A stretch of DNA of 64,000 bases from Pseudobdellovibrionaceae bacterium (GCA_020635235.1 JACKAF010000002.1:186001-250000); one strand, 5' to 3'; positions 55,389-64,000 are shown, numbered from the stretch's first letter. Made by a program: numbers and translations. Notes: generated from the letters alone by a model not told the origin.

Positions 55389-56714
55389 TTAGTCGCGGTG
55401 GCGTTCGAAAAGTGGACGCCCCATCACATAAGTGGCTTCCACGTTGCGATCGTCCCCGAGAGTCATCAGGATAAGGAGCTTTTCCTCCAGCGTTTCACTG
55501 GAGTCAAAGCGGTTGGCAAGTAGGCGGGGGAGGGCAGTATTCAGAACAACAAAGTCGGCTTCTTTTCCGGCCTCGAAGTTTCCAATGTAGCGGCTTAGGC
55601 CGAGCGTTTCGGCGCCCCCCAGAGTCGCCAGGTAAAAGGCCCGCAAAGGATCCAGCGTGTATTGCTGGAGCTGGGCTATCTTGTAGGCCTCGTTGAGGCT
55701 CTGCAAAATGGAGAAACTTGTGCCTGCCCCGACGTCGGTCGCCATTCCAAAGCGGATCCCCCGTTCGGTAACGGCCTCAATATCGAAGAGCCCGCTTCCC
55801 AAAAACAAATTGGAAGTGGGGCAAAAGGCCAGTGCAGATCGCGATTCTGCCAGGAGATCTAGCTCCGTATCGCTCAAGTGGATCGCGTGCGCAAAGACCG
55901 AATGTTCCCCTAGCATGCTGTGTTTTTCGTACACGCCCAGGTAGTGCGGGGCTTCCGGGTAGAGTTCCTTTACCCAGTCCACTTCTTCCTGGTTTTCACT
56001 CAGGTGCGTGTGCAAGTACGTACCCGGAAACTCTCGCAGCAAGTAGGAGGCGCCCGCTAGCTGCTCGGGGGTCGAAGTGGGGGCAAAGCGGGGGGTGACA
56101 GCGTACCCGAGGCGTCCGCGCCCGTGCCATTCCTTAATGAGCTCTGTGCTTTCTCGGCAGCCAGACTCCGCCGTGTCGAGCAGATCCTCCGGGGCATTGC
56201 GGTCCATCAGCACTTTGCCCGTTATGAGACGCATTTTCAGGTTAAGCGCTTCTTCAAAAAGCGCCTGGGCCGATACTTTGTGTACGGTAGAAAAAACCAA
56301 AGCTGTAGTGGTGCCGTTCGACAGTAATTGCTGGAGAAAAAACTGCGCGGCGTAGCGGCAATGCGCATAGCTTTTGAATTTTCGCTCCACCGGGAACGTA
56401 TAGGTATTGAGCCAATCGAGAAGATTTTTCCCCTTGGACGCGATCATCTCGGTTTGGGGGTAGTGGACATGCGTGTCTACAAACCCCGGCACAATCAAAG
56501 AGGTTTTGTAGTGCATGACGGGGAGACCGGGCTCCAGATCGGGTAGCACCTCACTGGCGGGGCCGATGCGCTCAATGAGGCCCCGGTGGTGAACCAAGAT
56601 GCCATCGCGCAGGTATTCGTAGCTCCCCGAACCCAGTCGAGGATCGTTCTTAAAGTGCAAAATGGAGCCGCGAACGGCTTTGGTAAGTGCTAACTCCCCC
56701 ATACCTTTAAGCAT
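55389..56714 (-). CDS. guaD: Guanine deaminase
   Basis: The enzyme converts guanine to xanthine in purine salvage. It is an amidohydrolase-superfamily TIM barrel with the metal motif VPGFVDTHVHYPQ near residue 80, then TYLHTHLSENQEEVDW, VFAHAIHLSD and the catalytic ATDVGAGTS. The guanine-deaminase-specific NLLDWLNTYTFPVE is present. 441 aa is normal. An alternative ATG four codons later is equally possible. It is divergent from recN. Confidence 0.93.
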   Translation of the reverse strand: MLKGMGELALTKAVRGSILHFKNDPRLGSGSYEYLRDGILVHHRGLIERIGPASEVLPDLEPGLPVMHYKTSLIVPGFVDTHVHYPQTEMIASKGKNLLDWLNTYTFPVERKFKSYAHCRYAAQFFLQQLLSNGTTTALVFSTVHKVSAQALFEEALNLKMRLITGKVLMDRNAPEDLLDTAESGCRESTELIKEWHGRGRLGYAVTPRFAPTSTPEQLAGASYLLREFPGTYLHTHLSENQEEVDWVKELYPEAPHYLGVYEKHSMLGEHSVFAHAIHLSDTELDLLAESRSALAFCPTSNLFLGSGLFDIEAVTERGIRFGMATDVGAGTSFSILQSLNEAYKIAQLQQYTLDPLRAFYLATLGGAETLGLSRYIGNFEAGKEADFVVLNTALPRLLANRFDSSETLEEKLLILMTLGDDRNVEATYVMGRPLFERHRD

Positions 56715-56872
56715 CCTAGGGTGTTTGGACCGGTCAGAAAAGGAAAATTAAGAAGGTTTTTTGCCCGCAAGCCGCAAAAAAATTCGCTGTAAAATTATCG
56801 CTTTAATACGGGCGTTTCGCCTTGCTTGCGGCGTGCGTTGACCCGTTCTGTGCTCGCTGATAGCTACAGGCT

Positions 56873-58654
56873 GTGATCCAACGCTTATCCATACAGGGAC
56901 TGGCACTTATCGACCGCCTTGCGATCGAGTTTTCGCCCGGCTTTAACGTCATCACCGGCGAAACCGGGGCGGGGAAGTCTATTCTGATTCGGGCGCTCGA
57001 CTTCTTGACCGGCGGGAAGGCCACGTCCGAGACCGTGCGCAAAGGCTGCGAGCAGGCCGTGGTCTGCGGGGAATTCTGGGTTCCCGAAAAGCACCCGGTG
57101 CTTGAAATGCTCGAGGCACTCGGGGTGCCTCTCGAGCTTCAGGACAAACACTACCCGGTGCTCATTCGCCGGCAACTCTCAGCCAAAGGGCGTTCGCAGG
57201 CGTGGGTCAATGACATTGGCATGACATCCGGCCCGCTCAAGGAAGTTGGAAAACTTCTTGTCGATGTCTTTGCGCAGCACGAAAACCAACGACTGATGGA
57301 TCCTGCGCTCCATGTGGGTTATCTCGACGATTTTATCTCGGTCGCCGATGCCAAAGAGCAGGTTAGACGCGCCTATGACGCCTGTTTTGATTCGATAGAA
57401 AAAATGCAACTGTGGCTGGAACGCTTCCGCTCCGGGGAACAGGGCCGTGACTTTCTCCAATTTCGTTTGGAGGAACTGCGCACTTTTGATCCTACAGAAG
57501 CTGATTATGACCAGGTCTACAGCTGTTGCCAGGGCACCAAACACCGAAGCCGCCTAAAAGAAGTTTTTCACAAGGCCGTCCATGCGGTTGATGAAAACGG
57601 CGGCGTGGGTTCTAAACTTTGGGAGGCCCACCATGCGCTGGACGTTTCCAAGGATTTGGATGCGGAGTTCGCGCAAAAAATCCTGGAGCTCAAGAACCGC
57701 TTAGCCCAGGTTGCCACCGAAGTGGATGATCTGACATTTGAGCTTGGACAATTTCTGGGGCGATTTGACGTCGATGAGTCTGAACTTGAAGCCGCCGAGG
57801 AACGCTTGTACGGGTACCAACGCCTCTTTCGGAAGCATAACACCGCCGAAATCAAGGGGCTTCTTGAAACCAAAGCTAATTTGGAAAGCGAGCTGGAGTA
57901 TACCGAAAAGGCCGAGGAGCACCTTGAGGATGAGCTCGGTGAGCTTCAAAAGAGCGTAGACGCGCTCGCCCTCAGTTGCAAAAAACTGAGCGCCGCCCGT
58001 AAACAAGCGGCCTCTTTTATCACCAAGGCCGTTGAAAAAGAGTTGATGGAACTTTCGATGAAGGGTTCGCGGTTTTCTGTCGAATTCGGACAGCTGAACC
58101 GCCCGCTTCCGGCTCTGGACTTTGACGGGGTCGAAGCGAAACTTGCAAAGAAATGGGATACGGTCAGTGAGCCGTTGACTCACATGGGCCGCGAGGGCGC
58201 TGAGTCCGTGCAGTTTCTGCTTTCCGCAAATCCCGGTGAACCGATGCTGCCGTTGGCGCGCGTGGCCTCAGGCGGCGAAATCTCGCGTATCATGCTGGCG
58301 TTGAAAAAATCTTTGAGTATCGATGCGGATACCTGTGTGCTGGTCTTCGATGAGATTGATACGGGGATCTCAGGCCGTGTCGCCAATGTAGTCGGAAAGA
58401 AAATGCGGGAGCTTTCCAATTCCTTTCAGGTCATTTGCATCACGCATCTCCCGCAGGTTGCCGCGCATGCGCAGGCCCACTTTAGAGTCAGCAAGAGCGG
58501 AAGCCAAAAGCGGACTCAAACTGCGATTGAAAAACTGACGCCTTCTGAAAGCCTCGAGGAAATCGCGCGCTTGCTTTCAGGGGAAGAGGTTTCCAAGACC
58601 AGTCTCGCCAATGCACGCTCCCTAGTGGAAAAGGCGGCGCCCCTCTCTACTTGA
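56873..58654 (+). CDS. recN: DNA repair protein RecN
   Basis: RecN is an SMC-like ATPase acting on double-strand breaks. The P-loop GETGAGKS is near residue 30 and the ABC signature ASGGEISRIMLALKK near 470. Walker B is VLVFDEIDTGISG and the family-specific end THLPQVAAHAQAHFRVSK follows. A coiled coil lies in the middle (residues 180-400). GTG start at 56873. 593 aa against about 555 in E. coli. Its 3' end overlaps the converging gene by 8 bp. Confidence 0.96.
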   Translation: MIQRLSIQGLALIDRLAIEFSPGFNVITGETGAGKSILIRALDFLTGGKATSETVRKGCEQAVVCGEFWVPEKHPVLEMLEALGVPLELQDKHYPVLIRRQLSAKGRSQAWVNDIGMTSGPLKEVGKLLVDVFAQHENQRLMDPALHVGYLDDFISVADAKEQVRRAYDACFDSIEKMQLWLERFRSGEQGRDFLQFRLEELRTFDPTEADYDQVYSCCQGTKHRSRLKEVFHKAVHAVDENGGVGSKLWEAHHALDVSKDLDAEFAQKILELKNRLAQVATEVDDLTFELGQFLGRFDVDESELEAAEERLYGYQRLFRKHNTAEIKGLLETKANLESELEYTEKAEEHLEDELGELQKSVDALALSCKKLSAARKQAASFITKAVEKELMELSMKGSRFSVEFGQLNRPLPALDFDGVEAKLAKKWDTVSEPLTHMGREGAESVQFLLSANPGEPMLPLARVASGGEISRIMLALKKSLSIDADTCVLVFDEIDTGISGRVANVVGKKMRELSNSFQVICITHLPQVAAHAQAHFRVSKSGSQKRTQTAIEKLTPSESLEEIARLLSGEEVSKTSLANARSLVEKAAPLST

Positions 58655-60359
58655 TTGGATCGCTGAGCATCCAAAGAATCGCCAAGTTGTTTGTCTGGAA
58701 GGTACCACCCACATTGTAAAAGGAGCTGACCGAAGCGCCGGCAGGACCACTATTTTTGTTCATTATCGACACTAGCTGGTCATAACGTTGGCTATTGAAA
58801 GTTATCATCGCTTCAAGCGTGTTCGCTTTATGGGTGCCGGATCCCCAAGTCTCAGTGATGAGGAGTTCACCTCCGCTTTGATTGGAATTCATGTGGCAGG
58901 TGGCACAGGACCAGGCGTTGTTGAAAATCGTTTTAGTCGGGGTGTCGCCGAGGCCATTGAAGCTCTGGTTTTGCGCGACGGTAGTCGGGGCCGAGGGAAC
59001 AGCTTTATTGGAGGCATCGAAAAGTCCAAAGATTGGTGCCGGTGTGTGACCGGATTTAGAAGGCGCCGCGACGGCAATGGCTTCTTTACCGCCGTGCCGT
59101 AGCGGTTGCTTTAGGATCTCCTCTGCGCGTTCGGGATTCTTGATTATTTGATCGACCATTTCATCCAAAGTCACGCTTCCGCGTTCTCCCCCGACAATGG
59201 CATTGGGGTCCTGAGACCAGGTCAGATAACCGTCTGCAGTGTCGAATTTTTTTGGATCGGTGATCGCCTGTCCGTCTTTTAGTGCTACGCCGTTTAGTAC
59301 GCGTCCGCGCGATGGGTCACCCACCTGAGACTCCGATCGCTCGAAGGCCGTACGCTGTACTCCCGGATCCGATTCTAATACGAAGCCGTTCACCCCGGCC
59401 TCTTTCTGGAAATCCGCAAAAGAATCCGTAGCCCGAAACCTCACCGCGTCTGCGAGCTGCCCGGGGCTGATTGGCGTTGCGTTGGTTGCGCGGTCTTTGC
59501 CGTTTAGAGCAATGAGCTTTTGCTTGGTCTCCGCCGGGATATCCGGAAACTGGTCCAAATCGATGATGCGAATCGCACTCCCATCTTCCGCAACTTTACC
59601 ATCCAGTTCCACGGCCTGGACGCCGCCAGTCGGGTTAAGTAAATGCATCGATCCGTTGACGAGCCCAGCGCCTTCTTTGGCGACAAAGGCTTGCGGGTCC
59701 TTTTCCTTGACCGCACTAGCAAGCAAGGAGGGCGGCGCCTTTTTGGTGAGATCCACCGCAATTTCATTTTCCTTTAAGGCGATCGGATTTTGGTTACTGA
59801 GCGCTTCTCCCTTTCGGGTTTGTGCGAGATTGGGTTTGACGGTCAACCTATCTAGCTTTTGCTGAACTTCGGGCGAGGGATTCCGTGCGGCTGCGAGACG
59901 GGCTTCAAACGCTTTTTTGAAGTTTCCCGCAAGCTGGGCTTGGGTTCGCGCCTTTTCTATGGCGTTGGCCTGTACGCGAAACCAGGCCTCCATGGCGACC
60001 TTGGCCGACGTTTCGTCAAAGCTGAGTTTTTTATCTTCCCCGACATTTTCTGAATAGGCCGCTGCCATCTTCTTCAGGGCTTCCATGGCGGCCTCCGGGT
60101 CTTTTTTTATGAGCTCCTCAATCTTTTCATCCAGCGCTTTGCGCGCGCCCATGCCTTCTTCGCCAAAAGCGCCTACTTCAAAAAGTTTATCCATGTCTTT
60201 TAGAAGTTTTTCTTCCTCAGGGGTCTTTGCGGGCGCCTCAATAGTCGAGTCTGAAGTGGAACTCTTTGAGTCCTCGGCGGGTTTTTGGTGCGTGGGTTCG
60301 TCGGAATAGGCGGGGCTAGATAGGCTTGCTATCAAAAAAAATGCGGCCCACAATCTCAT
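58647..60359 (-). CDS. Secreted protein with one C-terminal c-type haem motif, 570 aa
   Basis: A signal peptide (residues 1-19, PAYS) is followed by a charged helical region to about residue 180 and a mixed alpha/beta region with many Asp/Gly (residues 200-440). Then comes a single CATCH at 485-489 in NNAWSCATCHMNSNQ, about 80 residues before the end. One CxxCH gives one covalent haem; the small domain after it (FQTNNLAILWMLSDPIK) may hold the Met ligand. I do not recognise the long N-terminal part. It could be an electron carrier or a haem-based sensor of the envelope. Confidence 0.65.
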   Translation of the reverse strand: MRLWAAFFLIASLSSPAYSDEPTHQKPAEDSKSSTSDSTIEAPAKTPEEEKLLKDMDKLFEVGAFGEEGMGARKALDEKIEELIKKDPEAAMEALKKMAAAYSENVGEDKKLSFDETSAKVAMEAWFRVQANAIEKARTQAQLAGNFKKAFEARLAAARNPSPEVQQKLDRLTVKPNLAQTRKGEALSNQNPIALKENEIAVDLTKKAPPSLLASAVKEKDPQAFVAKEGAGLVNGSMHLLNPTGGVQAVELDGKVAEDGSAIRIIDLDQFPDIPAETKQKLIALNGKDRATNATPISPGQLADAVRFRATDSFADFQKEAGVNGFVLESDPGVQRTAFERSESQVGDPSRGRVLNGVALKDGQAITDPKKFDTADGYLTWSQDPNAIVGGERGSVTLDEMVDQIIKNPERAEEILKQPLRHGGKEAIAVAAPSKSGHTPAPIFGLFDASNKAVPSAPTTVAQNQSFNGLGDTPTKTIFNNAWSCATCHMNSNQSGGELLITETWGSGTHKANTLEAMITFNSQRYDQLVSIMNKNSGPAGASVSSFYNVGGTFQTNNLAILWMLSDPIK

Positions 60360-60710
60360 CGCCCATTCCCCTCCAATAAATAGAGGTGCATAAAGCGTAC
60401 CTTGGCTTGGGCAGTACGGCAGAAGCTGAAAGTCCGTAGAAAGCTTGGTGGCGTATTCTCCGTGAAAACCTTTATTCCTGAAATCTTAGCTAGTTAGATA
60501 TCTAGTCGATTGCGTGTGACTAAGGGGCTAGCAGGCTAACTAGCTGATTTCATGCAGGGGAGATGTGTACTCCGAGGCTACGCTCCCTGACCTAAACAAT
60601 TTGTTTTACAGCTTGAGGCAAAAAAATTGGACGGCGAATTGCAATCTCAATGCTTGGAGTCATTCCAATAGGACGTTACCGGTGGCGGTTAAGACTTTAT
60701 CGGGAGTTCG
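60360..60710. other. Intergenic region with a nested inverted repeat
   Basis: 351 bp between two divergent genes for secreted proteins. No gene or tRNA found. The notable part is the repeat at 60488-60545. GGGAG before the ATG at 60711 serves the following gene. No clear promoter pair stood out. Confidence 0.6.
60488..60545. repeat. Nested inverted repeat, 10-bp outer arms
   Basis: AGCTAGTTAG (60488-60497) and CTAACTAGCT (60536-60545) are perfect inverted copies. Inside them TAGTC (60503-60507) and GACTA (60518-60522) form a second stem around 10 nt. The two stems are separated by 5 and 13 bases. Confidence 0.7.
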
Positions 60711-62573
60711 ATGAGAGCTTTTGCCACATTCTTGGTTTCGTTTATCGCAACGGTTGCTATCACAACAACACTTGGCCTCTCTAAAGCGGTCTATGCAGCT
60801 GAGGGTTCTACTTCAAGCTCAACGTCTACGGCCACACCTACTCCGCCAGACACTTCCAAACTTTTTGTCGATGCACTTGCTGATTTAGTTGAAAAGGGCG
60901 AGCTGGATGAGGAAGGCGCCGCCGAAAAGCTTGCCGAGATGGACGAGGGCGAGTTGGCAGCAGTTAGCGAAGAACTCCTTTCGCGCGTTGCGGCCGATCC
61001 TAATAATGAGCAACTATTAGAAGCCGCGCTCAAGGTTTTTGACGGAAACGAAAAAGCTAAAGAGGCCTTTAACCAGAAACTCTCTGAAATGGTGGCGGCC
61101 GCTCCAAACGGAAAGAGTCTGTTTGGTGAAAAGACCACAAATGAAGATGGATTGGAAAACATAGGAAAGACTCTGGATAAGATCGCAACCAAGAAAGACG
61201 CACCCCAGTTGGGTGGCAAGGGTCTGTCGGAGCTTCAAGGCTTCCGGCAGCAGCAGGCCGCTATTAAGGCTCAAAAGGAAGCGGAGTCCAAAAAACTTGC
61301 TGCCGCAGCGACTAAGGTGGAACGGGAGCGCGGTACTCAAAAGGACTTGGACAATCGCTTTGATGTTTTGGAAAAAACTATCGCTGCCCGCGAGGCGCGC
61401 TTGCTCGCGGAACTTCGAAGGAGCGGTTTGAGCGGGCAGGATCTTGAAGATGCCGTGGATAAAGTCAAAACCCTTGCGGCCGCGGAGCGCGAAGATTTGC
61501 TTAAGATGGAAGAGGAGCTCCAAACCATTTTGAGAGATCCCAATGCATCCGCCGAAGCTAAGCAGAACGCGCAGGCTTTGCTTGCGAAAGTGCAGGGAAG
61601 GCTACTTCAAGACACCAACGATCCGTTGAACCTAGACGGCAACGCCCAAGCCAATAAAGGCGGCGGCGGCGGCGGCGGTGGGGGCAGCGGTGGCGGCGGC
61701 GGTGGAGAAAGTGAAGGCGGTGCCTCCGCAGGAGGTGCTTCTGCAGGTGGTTCTTCTGCCGGAGGCGAGAGTTCCGGACAAGGCAACGATCCCTCTGACA
61801 AGTTTTCAAACGATGACGGCTTAAAAGAGCTCGCCGCACAAATCGGCAAAGGCGACCAAAAGAACAACGCACTGGAAGCTCTTCTTAAGAATGGCGACGC
61901 GTCAGTTTTAGATAAGTCTTTTGAAAAGCTACTTGAAACTTTAACGGCCTCTCAGACACCCGCTTCGGGCGGCACTGGAACGGCGGCTATTCCGATCACG
62001 GTCGCGCCGGTTGTCCCAAATCTTCCCGTGCAAAACCAGGTGGTGAATAACAACCCACCTGCACTAGGCACGCCTACGATTGTTAACAGAGTTCAGCAGC
62101 AAGCGACGAACAACGGAACAGTGGCTACCGTGGCCCGAGCGATCCCGCGGACTCGGCCACCCGCATCGGTCGCGCGGACGGGTGGCGGAAGTACCGTTCC
62201 ACTTCGTCTAAATCAAGGGCGGGTCTTTGCCGTGGCGGCTTCACGCGAACCGGCTTCTCTAAATGTGAATCAACGCCCCACGAGTTCTGAAGCCATAGCG
62301 GAAGCCACTGCAGTGTCCAAACTACTGGATTTTGATTCGAACTATGTGCGTGGCTCCACACGGGATCAACTACGCACCAGCGCCGCACCGGCGCCGATCG
62401 TGGCTGCGGCGCCTTCAACAAGCACGCCGGCGGTGGCCAAGAGTGGGACCCTCGCTTCGCCGAATTACACCACGGCGATCCCGGCGGCGAGTGGCACAGT
62501 GCAGGCCGGAACGGGTTCTTCAATTTTCGATATTCTTGTAGGAGGGGACGAGCGTAAGCACGCTAAGCCCTAA
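60711..62573 (+). CDS. Secreted glycine-rich, helical protein of unknown family, 620 aa
   Basis: A signal peptide (to about residue 29, VYAA) is followed by a Ser/Thr-rich stretch and an acidic helical region (residues 40-140). A coiled coil (about 165-305, KAQKEAESKKLAAAATKVERERG) comes next. Then a poly-Gly/Ser segment (about 318-355) leads to an Asn/Pro/Val-rich C-terminal third with ASREPAS and KLLDFDSNYV. No cysteines. The composition is that of a long, partly disordered envelope protein. A strong terminator lies downstream. Family not recognised. Confidence 0.65.
   Translation: MRAFATFLVSFIATVAITTTLGLSKAVYAAEGSTSSSTSTATPTPPDTSKLFVDALADLVEKGELDEEGAAEKLAEMDEGELAAVSEELLSRVAADPNNEQLLEAALKVFDGNEKAKEAFNQKLSEMVAAAPNGKSLFGEKTTNEDGLENIGKTLDKIATKKDAPQLGGKGLSELQGFRQQQAAIKAQKEAESKKLAAAATKVERERGTQKDLDNRFDVLEKTIAAREARLLAELRRSGLSGQDLEDAVDKVKTLAAAEREDLLKMEEELQTILRDPNASAEAKQNAQALLAKVQGRLLQDTNDPLNLDGNAQANKGGGGGGGGGSGGGGGGESEGGASAGGASAGGSSAGGESSGQGNDPSDKFSNDDGLKELAAQIGKGDQKNNALEALLKNGDASVLDKSFEKLLETLTASQTPASGGTGTAAIPITVAPVVPNLPVQNQVVNNNPPALGTPTIVNRVQQQATNNGTVATVARAIPRTRPPASVARTGGGSTVPLRLNQGRVFAVAASREPASLNVNQRPTSSEAIAEATAVSKLLDFDSNYVRGSTRDQLRTSAAPAPIVAAAPSTSTPAVAKSGTLASPNYTTAIPAASGTVQAGTGSSIFDILVGGDERKHAKP
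61660..61700 (+). repeat. GGC-type codon repeat encoding a Gly tract
   Basis: A run of GGC/GGT/GGG codons encodes eight Gly, a Ser, and six more Gly. It is prone to slippage but stays in frame. Confidence 0.8.
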
Positions 62574-62636
62574 GGATTTTCTTGGGGGATGGGAGTAAGA
62601 AACAGGGGAAAGACTTACGATACCCTGGCCAACAGT

Positions 62637-62681
62637 GGGGAGAGCACGAGGTCCCTTTAGCTCGGCTCTCCCCTTTTTTTT
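62637..62681 (+). terminator. Strong Rho-independent terminator
   Basis: GGGGAGAGC-A-CGAG (62637-62650) pairs with CTCG-GCTCTCCCC (62661-62673), 13 pairs with one bulged A, loop of 10, then eight T. It ends transcription of the glycine-rich gene. Confidence 0.93.
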
Positions 62682-62767
62682 AATTGTGAAGTTTTCCGCA
62701 CATTCTCAGTAAAACTCCAGAAACTGCTGTTTTGCGTCGAAGAGTCGATCGAAGCCCGTGTGTACCC

Positions 62768-63652
62768 ATGCGTGTATGGAAGCAAAATAGCGGTTCTGCC
62801 GCGACCTTTTTATTAGCCGTGCTGGTAGTCTTTGGTATCCCTGCGTACCTCGCGACCCATGGAATCCCGACTGCTTTCAACTTCTATTTGGGAAAGCCCA
62901 TAGGTGAGATCCGAGCCCGTGGACTTGTTGAAAGACGCCACCCGTATTCTCCGGCTTTTCTTCCCGTTAAAAGTGGGGATCCCATTTATCTCGGTGATGT
63001 GATTTACACCGGGCCGCGGAGTGAGGCCCTAGTGATGCTGAGCGGGGGGCGAGCGCTGGAAATTCTACCAAGCACACTCGTTACTCTTGCCGCAGCCGAC
63101 ATCAACAGCGTAGATACAAACGTTTACCTAGGGCAGGTCCGCTCAGGTGGAAGTCGCCCCTACTCGTTACGTTCAAGTGATATCCGCGGGCTTGATGCTC
63201 CCGTTTTTGATCTTTTCAAATACCTTTCCGGTTCGAAGTATGCGGTTGCGGGGAGCAATCGGCCCACCGCTGTCGGTGCTCTGTACGATCGCATGGTGAC
63301 CAAAGTGGAAGGCGCGGTGGACGCTGTTGCCGGGAAAAAGAAGCGCCTGCCAGCGAGCGTGGGACCGGTTTCATCCAGTCGGCTTGCCTTTCTAGCTCCT
63401 GATGCAAAAGAGCTTCGCGTGCGCAAGAACAAGCGTACAGAGCTCAAGTGGAAGCAGTCGCTGAAGGGAGTTACTTATGTGGTGGAAGTCGCACCCAACC
63501 AAGATTTTAGCGGAAAGATTGTAGAGCGCACTAAGCGTACGAGCACTTCTTTACGTTTGCACAAAGAGGGCACGTACTATGTGCGGGTGCGTACTGTCGT
63601 CCGCGGGCAGTGGGTAAGTACGCCGGTAAAAACGTTTACGGTGACGGACTAG
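62768..63652 (+). CDS. FecR-domain membrane-anchored protein
   Basis: One N-terminal membrane segment (residues 10-32) is followed by a periplasmic FecR-like domain: VKSGDPIYLGDVIYTGPRSEALVMLSGG matches the repeated pattern of FecR proteins, which sense ligands or bind peptidoglycan-like partners. The C-terminal part (residues 215-294) is beta-rich and resembles a fibronectin-like or Ig-like fold (TELKWKQSLKGVTYVVEV, GTYYVRVRTVV). The start is uncertain: ATG at 62768 is preferred; the frame also has a TTG at 62732. Two bp separate it from the next gene, so they form an operon. Confidence 0.7.
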   Translation: MRVWKQNSGSAATFLLAVLVVFGIPAYLATHGIPTAFNFYLGKPIGEIRARGLVERRHPYSPAFLPVKSGDPIYLGDVIYTGPRSEALVMLSGGRALEILPSTLVTLAAADINSVDTNVYLGQVRSGGSRPYSLRSSDIRGLDAPVFDLFKYLSGSKYAVAGSNRPTAVGALYDRMVTKVEGAVDAVAGKKKRLPASVGPVSSSRLAFLAPDAKELRVRKNKRTELKWKQSLKGVTYVVEVAPNQDFSGKIVERTKRTSTSLRLHKEGTYYVRVRTVVRGQWVSTPVKTFTVTD

Positions 63653-63654
63653 AT

Positions 63655-64000
63655 ATGAGCTACAAACGCATATTTGTTGTGGCGGGCCTTTTGATCGCCC
63701 TAGTCGTAGCGAGCTTTGGCTTTGAAACCTTGATGACACTAATTCCGTCTGACGCTTTTCTGGCATTGGTCGGGGAAGCGCCCGAGAAAGCGCTTAAAAA
63801 ACCAGACTTCGACGAGGCGATTGCCCAATGGCTCTTTGAGGTCCGCACCCGTCAGCTCGTACCAGCGGTGAAGCGTCTTGCCGGACGTGCCAACCCAACT
63901 TGTGATTTTAGTTCCTGTACCGATTCGAACCCCTTGTGCGCGTACAAACCCGAACTGAACGAAGCGCAGCTAGCTTACTGCACCCGCTTTCTATCAACGC
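63655..64000 (+). CDS. Membrane-anchored protein, 3' end cut by the window
   Basis: ATG at 63655 directly follows the FecR gene, and the frame is open to the edge (115 residues visible). One N-terminal membrane segment (residues 5-30: IFVVAGLLIALVVASFGF) is followed by a helical linker with FDEAIAQWLFEVRTRQLV. A group of four Cys comes next (Cys83, 88, 95, 109) that could form disulfides. FecR proteins are often followed by CHASE2-type sensors or their partners, but the visible part is not enough for a call. Confidence 0.6.
   Translation, partial: MSYKRIFVVAGLLIALVVASFGFETLMTLIPSDAFLALVGEAPEKALKKPDFDEAIAQWLFEVRTRQLVPAVKRLAGRANPTCDFSSCTDSNPLCAYKPELNEAQLAYCTRFLST

Overview
The window is chromosomal DNA of a Gram-negative bacterium with an outer membrane. 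It carries outer-membrane beta-barrels, lipoproteins with lipobox cysteines, c-type cytochromes and many Sec signal peptides. Coding density is high and GC content moderate. ATG, GTG and TTG starts are mixed, often with clear GGAGG-like ribosome binding sites. Zinc-binding forms of S4, S14, L24 and L36, the wealth of secreted proteins of unknown family and the gene mix suggest a Bdellovibrionota or deltaproteobacteria-like lineage. That placement is an inference. I saw no tRNA, rRNA, CRISPR array, insertion sequence or phage gene.

Left part (1-7.4 kb): a truncated membrane-anchored spermidine-synthase-like protein, a secreted unknown, an Slt-type lytic transglycosylase lipoprotein, a periplasmic protein with three GLG1-like cysteine-rich repeats, a QYPG/QYPN-repeat lipoprotein behind a leader with three hairpins, and a coiled-coil secreted protein.

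Centre (7.4-26.9 kb, all minus strand): one continuous translation operon merging the str, S10, spc and alpha operons: rpsL-rpsG-fusA-tuf-rpsJ-rplD-rplW-rplB-rpsS-rplV-rpsC-rplP-rpmC-rpsQ-rplN-rplX-rplE-rpsN-rpsH-rplF-rplR-rpsE-rpmD-rplO-secY-adk-map-infA-rpmJ-rpsM-rpsK-rpsD-rpoA-rplQ, ending in a TlpA-like thioredoxin. The one expected gene that is absent is rplC (L3); rpsJ and rplD are only 7 bp apart.

Right of the operon (27-42 kb): gltX coupled to an HD phosphohydrolase; a small barrel protein; an aldehyde dehydrogenase coupled to thiL; a five-gene minus-strand operon that looks like a bufferin (copper-buffering RiPP) locus (precursor, MNIO/DUF692 enzyme, DUF2063 partner) plus a secreted alpha/beta hydrolase and a DUF302 protein; then a secreted unknown, a secreted NADAR-family protein and a CPBP protease; and an M28 aminopeptidase.

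Envelope-rich part (42-64 kb): a 540-bp non-coding stretch full of inverted repeats, an outer-membrane protein, a sulfatase-fold membrane enzyme, a secreted gene interrupted by an in-frame TGA, an alpha/beta hydrolase lacking its catalytic Ser and His, MarC, RluB-type pseudouridine synthase, an S46 dipeptidyl-peptidase, a pentameric ligand-gated ion channel homologue, a di-haem peroxidase lipoprotein, guanine deaminase, RecN, a secreted protein with one C-terminal CxxCH motif, a glycine-rich secreted protein and a FecR-domain pair cut by the right edge. The features most worth following are the in-frame TGA gene, the extended bufferin operon, the missing rplC, the ion channel and the secreted NADAR protein.
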